From Terrabacter sp040702505 (GTDB lineage Bacteria; Actinomycetota; Actinomycetes; Actinomycetales; Dermatophilaceae), in NCBI RefSeq assembly GCF_040702505.1, contig NZ_JBFBLC010000001.1:1116001-1180000 (forward strand): a stretch of 64,000 nucleotides of DNA, written 5' to 3'. Below the pieces are notes generated by a model that did not search any database, was not told the origin of the DNA, and saw only the letters and a list, made by a program, of their open reading frames with translations. This document shows positions 50,302-57,713 of this stretch, one piece after another; positions within the stretch are counted from its first letter, which is position 1; the number at the start of each line of letters is the position of its first letter. Position numbers and translations under genes: made by a program.

Positions 50302-50508
50302 ATGAGCCCCGAGGAGGAGCGGTCCGGCGACCTGCTCGACGTCCAGCTCGCCGATGAGATCGAGCTCGTGAGCGACCTCGTCGTCGCAGCTTCCTCCAGC
50401 ACGCGCCACTTCACCGCTGACGAGGTGGACGAGCTGCTCGGGATCGACAGGGACCGTCCGGACCTGTCCACGGCCGGCGAGGGCTCCGTGACCGAGATCC
50501 CTGCCTGA
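50302..50508 (+). CDS. Small acidic protein
   Basis: A 68-residue acidic protein with LADEIELVSDLVVAASSSTRHFTADEVDELLGID, a stretch that looks like a short helix pair found in small conserved actinobacterial proteins. ATG 50302 is plausible; the codon use is normal. No motif identifies a function. It lies 130 bases upstream of the PhoU-like gene. Confidence 0.5.
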   Translation: MSPEEERSGDLLDVQLADEIELVSDLVVAASSSTRHFTADEVDELLGIDRDRPDLSTAGEGSVTEIPA

Positions 50509-50639
50509 CCGTCGCCCCGAGTCGGGCGCCTTCTCGTGGGTAACAGGTGGCCGGGGGGTAGATGGTCGGTTGCGCCCGAATGACGACGAAGCCGTAGCAT
50601 CTTCCCCGGACCAGCCCTCGAATCGACCGGAGCACCCCC

Positions 50640-51260
50640 GTGGGTTTTCGCCTGACACCCCAGGACACCAGCTTTTTCACCCTCTTCACCTCCTCCGCAC
50701 AGCTGCTCGTCGAGGCCACCCGGGAGCTGACCCGCTTCCTCGAGGTCGAGCCCGGGCAGCGGCAGGTGGTGGCCGACCGGCTCAAGGACCTCGAGCACGC
50801 TGCCGACGACGCGACGCACGAGCTCATCAACAAGGTCAACAGCTCGTTCATCACCCCGTTCGACCGTGAGGACATCCACAACCTCGCGGCCTCCCTCGAC
50901 GACTGCATGGACTACATCGAGGAGACCGCCGACCTCATCGTGCTCTACCGGATGGGCGAGATCCCCGAGGGTCTGGCCGAGCAGTTCGAGATCCTCGCCC
51001 GGATGGCCGAGGTCACCGCAGAGGCCATGCCGCGGCTGCAGTCGATGAAGGATCTCAAGAGCTACTGGATCGAGATCAACCGGCTCGAGAACCAGGCCGA
51101 CTCGCTCCACCGCAAGATGGTCGCCAGCCTCTTCAACAACGCGGTCGACCCGGTCACCGTGATCAAGGTCAAGGCCATCGTCGACGGCTTCGAGAACGCC
51201 GCCGACGCGTTCGAGAAGGTGGCTCACGCCGTCGAGGGCATCGCGGTCAAGGAGTCCTGA
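50640..51260 (+). CDS. PhoU-like (DUF47) regulator of the PiT transporter
   Basis: A 206-residue all-helical protein of the DUF47/PhoU-like family: VADRLKDLEHAADDATHELINKVNSSFITPFDREDIHNLAASLDDCMDYIEETADL and NRLENQADSLHRKM, with the ED/EN motifs that bind metals in this family. GTG 50640 is the start. The PiT transporter begins seven bases after its stop; in this pair the DUF47 protein is thought to control transporter activity. Confidence 0.9.
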   Translation: MGFRLTPQDTSFFTLFTSSAQLLVEATRELTRFLEVEPGQRQVVADRLKDLEHAADDATHELINKVNSSFITPFDREDIHNLAASLDDCMDYIEETADLIVLYRMGEIPEGLAEQFEILARMAEVTAEAMPRLQSMKDLKSYWIEINRLENQADSLHRKMVASLFNNAVDPVTVIKVKAIVDGFENAADAFEKVAHAVEGIAVKES

Positions 51261-51267
51261 CCCGCCG

Positions 51268-52272
51268 ATGGACACCACCATCCCCGTCCTCGCGGTCGGT
51301 GCGGTCATCGCGCTGGCCATGGTCTTCAACTACACCAACGGCTTCCACGACGCGGCCAACGCGATCGCCACGTCCGTCTCCACCCGGGCGCTCACGCCCC
51401 GGGTCGCGCTCGGGATGGCCGCCGTTGCCAACCTCTTCGGCGCCTTCTTCGGCACCAAGGTGGCCCAGACGATCGGGTCCGGCATCATCGCGCAGCCCGA
51501 GGGCGTCAACGGCATGTGGCTCGTCGTCGCCGCACTCGTCGGCGCCATCGCCTGGAACCTGCTCACCTGGTGGTTCGGCCTGCCGTCCTCCTCGTCGCAC
51601 GCTCTCATCGGTGGCCTCTGTGGCGCCGCGCTGGTGGCCGGCGTCGCCGTTCACTGGAGCGTGGTCTGGTCCAAGGTCGTCATCCCGATGGTCGTCTCGC
51701 CCGTCGTCGGCCTCATCGTCGGCTACCTCGTGATGGCAGCGCTCTTCTGGATATTCCGCCGCTCCAACCCCGGCCGCGTCACGCGTGGCTTCCGCCTCTC
51801 GCAGACGGCGTCGGCGGCCGCGATGGCCTTCGGCCACGGACTGCAGGACGCGGCCAAGACCGCAGGCGTCGTCGTGCTGGCCCTCAACATCTCGGGCCAC
51901 CACAACAGCAACGTCGTCCCCATCTGGGTCCTCGTGCTCTCGGCGCTCGTCATCTCGCTGGGGACGTATGCCGGAGGGTGGCGCGTGATGCGCACGCTCG
52001 GCCGGCGCATCATCGACCTCACGCCGCCGCAGGGCTTCGCCTCCGAGACGACCGCGGCGGCCATCCTCTACGTGGCCGGCCTGGCCTTCGGGGCGCCGAT
52101 CTCGACGACGCACACCATCACGGCCTCGATCATGGGCGTCGGCGCCACCAAGCGCCTCTCGGCCGTCCGGTGGAGCGTCGCCAGCAACATCGTCGGCGCG
52201 TGGTTCCTCACCTTCCCCGGTGCCGGCCTCGTCGCGGTGCTCACCTGGTACCTCACCGCTGTCTTCCGCTGA
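51268..52272 (+). CDS. PiT-family low-affinity phosphate transporter
   Basis: A 334-residue inorganic phosphate/metal-phosphate transporter with about ten membrane segments. The twin PiT signatures are NYTNGFHDAANAIATSVSTRALTP and GLAFGAPISTTHTITASIMGVG, with PSSSSHALIGGLCG in between. It is encoded directly after its DUF47 partner and ends at a long two-way terminator facing the high-affinity pst operon. Confidence 0.92.
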   Translation: MDTTIPVLAVGAVIALAMVFNYTNGFHDAANAIATSVSTRALTPRVALGMAAVANLFGAFFGTKVAQTIGSGIIAQPEGVNGMWLVVAALVGAIAWNLLTWWFGLPSSSSHALIGGLCGAALVAGVAVHWSVVWSKVVIPMVVSPVVGLIVGYLVMAALFWIFRRSNPGRVTRGFRLSQTASAAAMAFGHGLQDAAKTAGVVVLALNISGHHNSNVVPIWVLVLSALVISLGTYAGGWRVMRTLGRRIIDLTPPQGFASETTAAAILYVAGLAFGAPISTTHTITASIMGVGATKRLSAVRWSVASNIVGAWFLTFPGAGLVAVLTWYLTAVFR

Positions 52273-52280
52273 GCGGGCCA

Positions 52281-52343
52281 CACGGCATACGGAAAGTGCC
52301 CACCTGACCACGACGGTCGGGTGGGCACTTTCCGTATGCCGTG
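52281..52343. terminator. Long hairpin between convergent PiT and pstB
   Basis: The 24-base arm at 52281-52304 is perfectly complementary to 52320-52343, and the 15-base loop contains a further GACC/GGTC pair. It lies nine bases after the PiT stop and eleven before the pstB stop and probably ends both transcripts. Confidence 0.85.
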
Positions 52344-52353
52344 AGCGGGGTGC

Positions 52354-53130
52354 TCAGCCGAAGCGACCCGAGATGTAGTCCTCGGTGGCCTGCTCGCTCG
52401 GGTTGTTGAAGATCCGCGTCGTGTCGTCGATCTCGACGAGCCGGCCGGGCTCACCGGTCGCCTTCAGGTTGAAGAAGGCGGTGCGGTCGGAGACGCGGGC
52501 CGCCTGCTGCATGTTGTGCGTCACGATGACGATGGTGTACTTGCTCTTCAGCTCGTTGATGAGGTCCTCGACGGCCAGGGTCGAGATCGGGTCGAGCGCC
52601 GAGCAGGGCTCGTCCATGAGCAGCACCTGGGGCTGCACCGCGATGGCCCGGGCGATGCACAGGCGCTGCTGCTGGCCGCCGGAGAGCCCGGCGCCGGGCT
52701 TGGCGAGGCGGTCCTTGACCTCGTTCCACAGGTTCGCGCCCTTGAGGGAGCTCTCGACGATCCCGTCGAGGGTCTTCTTGTTCTTCACCCCGTTGAGGCG
52801 CAGGCCGGCCGCCACGTTGTCGTAGATCGACATGGTGGGGAAGGGGTTGGGGCGCTGGAAGACCATCCCCACCGTGCGCCGCACGGTGACCGGGTCCATC
52901 GTGCTCGCGTAGAGGTCCTGGTCGTCGAGCATGACCTTGCCCTCGACCCGGCCGCCGGGGATCACCTCGTGCATCCGGTTGAGGGTGCGCAGGAAGGTCG
53001 ACTTGCCGCAGCCGGACGGGCCGATGAAGGCCGTCACGGACCGGGGCTCGACCGTCATCGAGACGCCCTCGACGGCCTTGAAGGCGCCGTAGTAGACGTT
53101 GAGGTCGGTGACGTCGATTCGCTTTGCCAT
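52354..53130 (-). CDS. pstB: PstB, ATPase of the high-affinity phosphate transporter
   Basis: A 258-residue ABC ATPase with Walker A GPSGCGKST, signature LSGGQQQRLCIARA, Walker B LLMDEPCSALD and switch His in VIVTHNMQQAAR. The length and sequence are those of PstB. It is the last gene of pstSCAB on the minus strand, 15 bases after pstA. Confidence 0.96.
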   Translation of the reverse strand: MAKRIDVTDLNVYYGAFKAVEGVSMTVEPRSVTAFIGPSGCGKSTFLRTLNRMHEVIPGGRVEGKVMLDDQDLYASTMDPVTVRRTVGMVFQRPNPFPTMSIYDNVAAGLRLNGVKNKKTLDGIVESSLKGANLWNEVKDRLAKPGAGLSGGQQQRLCIARAIAVQPQVLLMDEPCSALDPISTLAVEDLINELKSKYTIVIVTHNMQQAARVSDRTAFFNLKATGEPGRLVEIDDTTRIFNNPSEQATEDYISGRFG

Positions 53131-53145
53131 GTCAGGTTCGCTTTC

Positions 53146-54162
53146 TTACTTCTTGACCGAGCCGAAATGGGCGATGACGCGGCCGATGACGTTGAGCAGC
53201 AGGACGAGGATGATCAGGGTCAGGGCGGCGCCCCACATGCGCTCGGCGGCGGTCGCGAGCGCGAAGTCGCCGCGGTCCTGGTTGATCATCATGGGCAGCG
53301 TCGGGAAGTTGCCGTTGAACAGGTCCCGCTGGAAGTTCTTCGTGTAGGGCGCGAGGATCAGCAGCGGCGCCGTCTCACCCATGACGCGGGCGATGCCGAG
53401 CAGGACGCCGGTGACGATGCCGGAGAACGCCGTGCGCAGCACGACCTTGACGACGGTGACCCACTTGGGCACGCCGAGCGCGTACGCAGCCTCCCGCAGC
53501 TCGTTGGGCACGAGCTTGAGCATCTCCTCCGTGGAGCGCACGACCACGGGGATCATGAGCAGCACGAGGGCGAGCGAGGCGGCGAAACCGGACCGGCCCA
53601 GGCCGAAGGTCGTGACCCAGACGGCGTAGATGAACAGGGCGGCGACGATCGACGGGACGCCCGACAGGATGTCGACCGTGAAGCTGATCGCGCGCGCGAG
53701 CGGCCCGCGGCCGTACTCGACCAGGTAGACCGCGGTCAGGATGCCGATCGGCACCGCGATCAGGGCGGTGAACCCGACCATCGTCAGGGTGCCCTCGATC
53801 GCGTGGCGCGCGCCGCCGCCGAAGTCGTCCGAGTTGATGTTGCGCTGGTTGCCCGTCCACCACGTCATCGTCGTGAGCATGTGGAAGCCCTTGGCCAGCA
53901 CGGTGCCGAGGATCCAGACGAGCGGGACCATGGCCAGCGCGAAGGCGCCCCACATGACGATCCTGGCGACGGCGTCCTTGACGGCACGGGCCCGATGCGG
54001 GTGGCTCATCTCCGAGAGCGCGTCACGCCCCGTGCCACCACCGGGGGGCGTCGGGGCGTCGGCGGTGGAGCCGCGACGGTCGGCATCGGACGCGACGGTG
54101 CGCCCGGACCGCTCCCCGGGCGGCCGGTCGTCGGGCATGCGGCGGTCGATGGCGGCGGTCAT
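53146..54162 (-). CDS. pstA: PstA, permease of the high-affinity phosphate transporter
   Basis: A 338-residue ABC permease with about six membrane helices and the EAA loop (REAAYALGVPKWVTVVKVVL). An unusually long hydrophilic N-terminus of about 60 residues (Arg/Asp/Gly/Pro-rich) precedes helix 1. ATG 54162 overlaps the pstC stop by four bases, so translation is coupled. Confidence 0.94.
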   Translation of the reverse strand: MTAAIDRRMPDDRPPGERSGRTVASDADRRGSTADAPTPPGGGTGRDALSEMSHPHRARAVKDAVARIVMWGAFALAMVPLVWILGTVLAKGFHMLTTMTWWTGNQRNINSDDFGGGARHAIEGTLTMVGFTALIAVPIGILTAVYLVEYGRGPLARAISFTVDILSGVPSIVAALFIYAVWVTTFGLGRSGFAASLALVLLMIPVVVRSTEEMLKLVPNELREAAYALGVPKWVTVVKVVLRTAFSGIVTGVLLGIARVMGETAPLLILAPYTKNFQRDLFNGNFPTLPMMINQDRGDFALATAAERMWGAALTLIILVLLLNVIGRVIAHFGSVKK

Positions 54163-55166
54163 TCGGTGAAGGCCTTCCTGCGCTCGATGACGACGCGGGC
54201 GATGCTGTTGACGACGAAGGTCAGCACGAACAGGACGAGGCCGGCCGCGATGTACGCGCCGGTCTTGGTCGGGTTGCTGAACTCGGCGGCGTTGTTGGCG
54301 ATCTTCGAGGCGAAGGTCTCGCCGCCGTTGAAGAGCGACCAGGTCCAGGGGCTGCCGTCCGAGAGCGCCGACACGAGGAAGGTGACCGCGATGGTCTCGC
54401 CGAGGGCGCGGCCGAGTGCGAGCATCGACGCCGAGATGACGCCGGGGCGCCCGAAGGGCAGCACGGCGGTGCGGATCATCTCCCACTGCGTGGCACCGAG
54501 AGCCAGCGCGCCCTCCTTGTGGGCCGCGGGCGTCTGGTCGAAGACCTCCCGGGAGAGGGCCGTGACGATCGGCAGCACCATGATCGCGAGGACGATGCCG
54601 ATGAAGAAGATGGTGCCGCCGCTGATGCCGGTCCGGGCGAAGAGCGGGAACCAGCCGAGGGTGTCCTGGATCCAGCCCTGCACCGGCTTGAAGACCGGGG
54701 CGAAGGCGATCAGGCCCCACAGGCCGTAGACGATGGAGGGCACCGCGGCGAGCAGGTCCACGAGGGCGGCTGCGGGTCCGCGCATCCACGAGGGGGCGTA
54801 CTGCGTGAGGAAGAGGGCCACGGCGACCCCCACGGGGACGGAGATGACCATCGCGATGGTCGAGGAGGCCACCGTCGTCCAGAGGAACTCGAGGATGCCG
54901 AAGGCGGGCTTGTCCCCGCCGGGCGCCCACACCCGGCTGGTGAAGAAGTTCTCCGAGTTGTTGAGCAGGGCCGGCACCGCCTGCACCACGAGGAACAGGG
55001 CGATGAGGGTCACCAGTGCGATGACGAGGATGCCCGAGGCGGTGGAGGCTCCGCCGAAGATGCGGTCGCCGAAGCGTCCCGTGGATGCCGTGTCCGCCTG
55101 CAGGGGCGGCTGCCCGTCCGGGCCTGGGGTCTGGTCCGCCGTGGACACGCCCGTCACTGTTGTCAC
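54159..55166 (-). CDS. pstC: PstC, permease of the high-affinity phosphate transporter
   Basis: A 335-residue ABC permease. Membrane helices begin near residue 44 (ILVIALVTLIALFLVVQAVPALL); the EAA loop reads HKEGALALGATQWEMIRTAVLP, and GRALGETIAVTFLVSAL is typical of PstC. It follows pstS after 115 bases that contain two hairpins. Confidence 0.94.
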   Translation of the reverse strand: MTTVTGVSTADQTPGPDGQPPLQADTASTGRFGDRIFGGASTASGILVIALVTLIALFLVVQAVPALLNNSENFFTSRVWAPGGDKPAFGILEFLWTTVASSTIAMVISVPVGVAVALFLTQYAPSWMRGPAAALVDLLAAVPSIVYGLWGLIAFAPVFKPVQGWIQDTLGWFPLFARTGISGGTIFFIGIVLAIMVLPIVTALSREVFDQTPAAHKEGALALGATQWEMIRTAVLPFGRPGVISASMLALGRALGETIAVTFLVSALSDGSPWTWSLFNGGETFASKIANNAAEFSNPTKTGAYIAAGLVLFVLTFVVNSIARVVIERRKAFTE

Positions 55167-55203
55167 GTGGAGGCCTCTTCCTTCGCTTGCGTGGTACTGC
55201 CAC

Positions 55204-55267
55204 AGGGGCGGACACCGGTCTCGGCGCCCGCCCCTGGGCGGTCGACCTCGCCGGTGCGCACCGGCGA
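55204..55267. promoter_or_regulatory. Two hairpins between pstS and pstC
   Basis: TCGCCGGTG-CG-CACCGGCGA (55248-55267) lies 15 bases after the pstS stop on the minus strand, and AGGGGCGG/CCGCCCCT (55204-55235) follows. Such structures commonly stabilise or partly terminate transcripts so that the binding protein is made in excess over the permeases. Confidence 0.55.
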
Positions 55268-55281
55268 CGTCAGGGGAGTAC

Positions 55282-56424
55282 TCAGGAGATCGCGCCCACG
55301 GCGGTCTGGACCTTGGTGGCGACCTCGGCGGGCAGCGGCGCGTAGCCCTTGGACTCGAGCTGCTTCTGCACGGCGTCGGAGGCGAACGTCTTGAGGAAGC
55401 TCTTGACCTTCTTGCCCGTCTCGGCGTCGGCGTACTTCGAGCAGACGATCTCGTAGGTCACCAGGACGATCGGGTAGGCCCCGGGCTCCTTGGTGGCGTA
55501 GTCGATCTTGAGGGCGAGGTCGTTGCCGGTGCCGGTCTGCTTGGCCGTGGCGATCGTCTTGCCGACCGACTCGGCGGTGAGCTCCACCGGGCCGGAGCCG
55601 GTGTCGATCTGCGCCATCGGCAGCTGGTTCTGCTGCGCGTAGGACAGCTCGACGTAGGTGATGCCGCCGTCCTGGCCCTTGACGGCCGTCGCGACACCCG
55701 CGGACTTCTCCTTGCCCTCGCCCTTGCCGGTCCACTTCTTGCCCGGGTCGTAGGACCAGGCGCTGGGAGCGGCGGCCTTGAGGTACTTCGTGAAGTTCTC
55801 GGTCGTGCCGGACTCGTCGGAGCGGAAGTAGACCTTGATCGGGGTCGAGGGCAGCGTGACGCCCTTGTTGAGGGCGGCGATCGCCGGGTCGTTCCAGGTG
55901 GTGATCTTGCCGTCGAAGATCTTCGCGGTGACGTCGGCGTTGAGCACGAGCTTGTCGACGCCCTTGACGTTGTAGGCGACCGCGATGGGGCCGGTCACCA
56001 TGGGGATGTCCCAGGCCTCGGAGCCGCATGCGGCCTTGGCGTCGTCGGCCTCGACCTTGCCGTCCTTGGGCGTGGTCTTGAGGGCCGAGTCGGAACCGGC
56101 GAAGTCGACCTGCTTGGCGATGAACTGCTTGATGCCCGCGCCCGAACCGGTGGGCTGGTAGTCGATGTTGGCGTCGGCGCAGGCGCTCTGGTAGGCCTTG
56201 ATCGCCTCGTCGATGGCGTTCTTCTGGGCCGAGGAGCCCTCCGCCTTGAGGTCGCCGGAGAAGCAGTCGCCGGCCGCGGTGGAACCCGAGGCACCGGTGG
56301 AGCCCGCAGCGGGTGCGGCGCCGTTGTTCTCCGACGCGCAGGCCGAGAGCGCAAGAGCGCCGGACAGGGCGATGGCGCCGAGAGCGCTGATACGCGAAAC
56401 AGACACGAGTGTGATCCCTCTCAT
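55282..56424 (-). CDS. pstS: PstS, phosphate-binding lipoprotein
   Basis: A 380-residue periplasmic-type binding protein anchored as a lipoprotein: signal peptide with lipobox LSAC (Cys29 from ATG 56424). Key blocks include AEGSSAQKNAIDEAIKAYQSA, QPTGSGAGIKQF and DFAGSDSAL, the phosphate-binding loops of PstS, and RSDESGTTENFTKYL. ATG 56424 is used; GTG 56406, with GAGAGGGA upstream, is a realistic alternative that shortens the signal peptide by six residues. It is the first gene of pstSCAB and carries a PHO box upstream. Confidence 0.95.
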   Translation of the reverse strand: MRGITLVSVSRISALGAIALSGALALSACASENNGAAPAAGSTGASGSTAAGDCFSGDLKAEGSSAQKNAIDEAIKAYQSACADANIDYQPTGSGAGIKQFIAKQVDFAGSDSALKTTPKDGKVEADDAKAACGSEAWDIPMVTGPIAVAYNVKGVDKLVLNADVTAKIFDGKITTWNDPAIAALNKGVTLPSTPIKVYFRSDESGTTENFTKYLKAAAPSAWSYDPGKKWTGKGEGKEKSAGVATAVKGQDGGITYVELSYAQQNQLPMAQIDTGSGPVELTAESVGKTIATAKQTGTGNDLALKIDYATKEPGAYPIVLVTYEIVCSKYADAETGKKVKSFLKTFASDAVQKQLESKGYAPLPAEVATKVQTAVGAIS

Positions 56425-56518
56425 GGGGTGTTCCTGGTGGTCGGCCGGTCACTCCGGACGACGGTGCTGGACGTTCATCCACCGCGAAGATAGGTGCGCA
56501 GGGTGACGAGCCGCCCAC

Positions 56519-56540
56519 GTGCGGTGAACGCCAGGTGAAC
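56519..56540 (-). promoter_or_regulatory. PHO box upstream of pstS
   Basis: Read toward pstS, two adjacent 11-bp units GTTCACCTGGC and GTTCACCGCAC match the actinobacterial PHO-box repeat bound by PhoP under phosphate starvation. They lie about 95-116 bases upstream of the pstS start, as expected for an activator site. Confidence 0.8.
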
Positions 56541-56651
56541 GAGGGACGACGTCTTGGAGCCGGGTGCCGGCTCGGGATGCGCACCGCTGCCGCGCGTCCG
56601 ACGATGAAGGGTTCGGACGGCGGGAAGAGGCCCTGCAGGAGCCGCCGGGGC

Positions 56652-57647
56652 TCAGGTGTCGATGCGCTCGACCTCGACCACGCGGGCGCCCTCGCCGCGG
56701 CCGACGACGTGGCACACGAGCACCTCCCCCTTGTGCATGGACTCGCCGGCAGCGGTGCGCAGCCGCTCGGCCACCTGGTCGCGCTCGGAGGAGGCCTCGA
56801 CCCGGCGGTGCAGCAGGCCGAGCAGGGTCGGCAGCACCGGCCCGTGACCGCACAGGGCCGCCGGCTCACCGCGGTCGAGCAGGCGTCGCAGCTGCCGCGC
56901 GGCGCCGTCGCTGCTCTCGGAGAAGCCCTCCTCGGACAGGGAGTTCCGGGTGCGCACGCGCAGCCCGCGCGCGGCGGCATACGGCTCGACCGTCGAGATG
57001 CACCGGGCGGACGAGGAGGAGACGATGCGCGTCACGTCGTAGGCGCCGAGCACGGCGGTCACGCCGCCGGCCTGGGCCCGGCCCACGGCGTCGAGGGGCC
57101 GCTCACGGTCGTCGCCGTGCCAGGCGCTGCGCGGTACGGCCTTGGCGTGCCTGACGAGCGCGAGCGGCCACGAGCCGAGCTCGCGGGCGCGGTCGGCGCG
57201 TACGAGGGCGAGCAGCTGCTCGCGGTCGCGGGCGTAGTCGAGGCGGTCGTGGGCCGTGCGGACGTCGACCCACGCGACCTCGTCGATCTCGTGCTCGAGC
57301 CGACCGTGGCCCCCGATGACCTCGGCGGCCCAGTAGTGGACCTGCTTCGTGGCCGGACCGCCGGTCGAGTCGAGGACGGGGTACTCGGCCGAGGGCAGGG
57401 GCACGCCGAGCCGCACGACCAGGCCGGTCTCCTCCAGGGTCTCGCGGACGGCGGCCACGCACGCGTGCTCGCCGGGGTCGAGCTTGCCCTTGGCCCAGGA
57501 CCAGTCGTCGTACTTGGGCCGGTGCACGAGCGCCACCTCGAGGATCCCGTCGCGGCGCCTCCAGGGGAGGGTCCCGGCGGCGGGGATCACGGAGGCCACG
57601 AGCGCCAGTCTGCCCGATGCGTGCCCCAGCGGCGCGCTCGCGGTCAC
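56652..57647 (-). CDS. NUDIX/histidine-phosphatase fusion (MutT1-like)
   Basis: A 331-residue fusion. The N-terminal NUDIX domain (about 15-150) has the complete box GKLDPGEHACVAAVRETLEETGL; the C-terminal histidine-phosphatase part starts LALVRHAKAVPRSAW (RHA motif) and has CGHGPVLPTLL. This matches mycobacterial MutT1, which hydrolyses oxidised nucleotides and diadenosine polyphosphates. It follows ppk1 by 66 bases on the same strand. Confidence 0.9.
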   Translation of the reverse strand: MTASAPLGHASGRLALVASVIPAAGTLPWRRRDGILEVALVHRPKYDDWSWAKGKLDPGEHACVAAVRETLEETGLVVRLGVPLPSAEYPVLDSTGGPATKQVHYWAAEVIGGHGRLEHEIDEVAWVDVRTAHDRLDYARDREQLLALVRADRARELGSWPLALVRHAKAVPRSAWHGDDRERPLDAVGRAQAGGVTAVLGAYDVTRIVSSSSARCISTVEPYAAARGLRVRTRNSLSEEGFSESSDGAARQLRRLLDRGEPAALCGHGPVLPTLLGLLHRRVEASSERDQVAERLRTAAGESMHKGEVLVCHVVGRGEGARVVEVERIDT

Positions 57648-57713
57648 AGCGTGGCCTCTTCTGCCGGTATGCCGTCGCGTGCGGTGTGCGTGAGGTCCCC
57701 GTGCCGTATGCCG

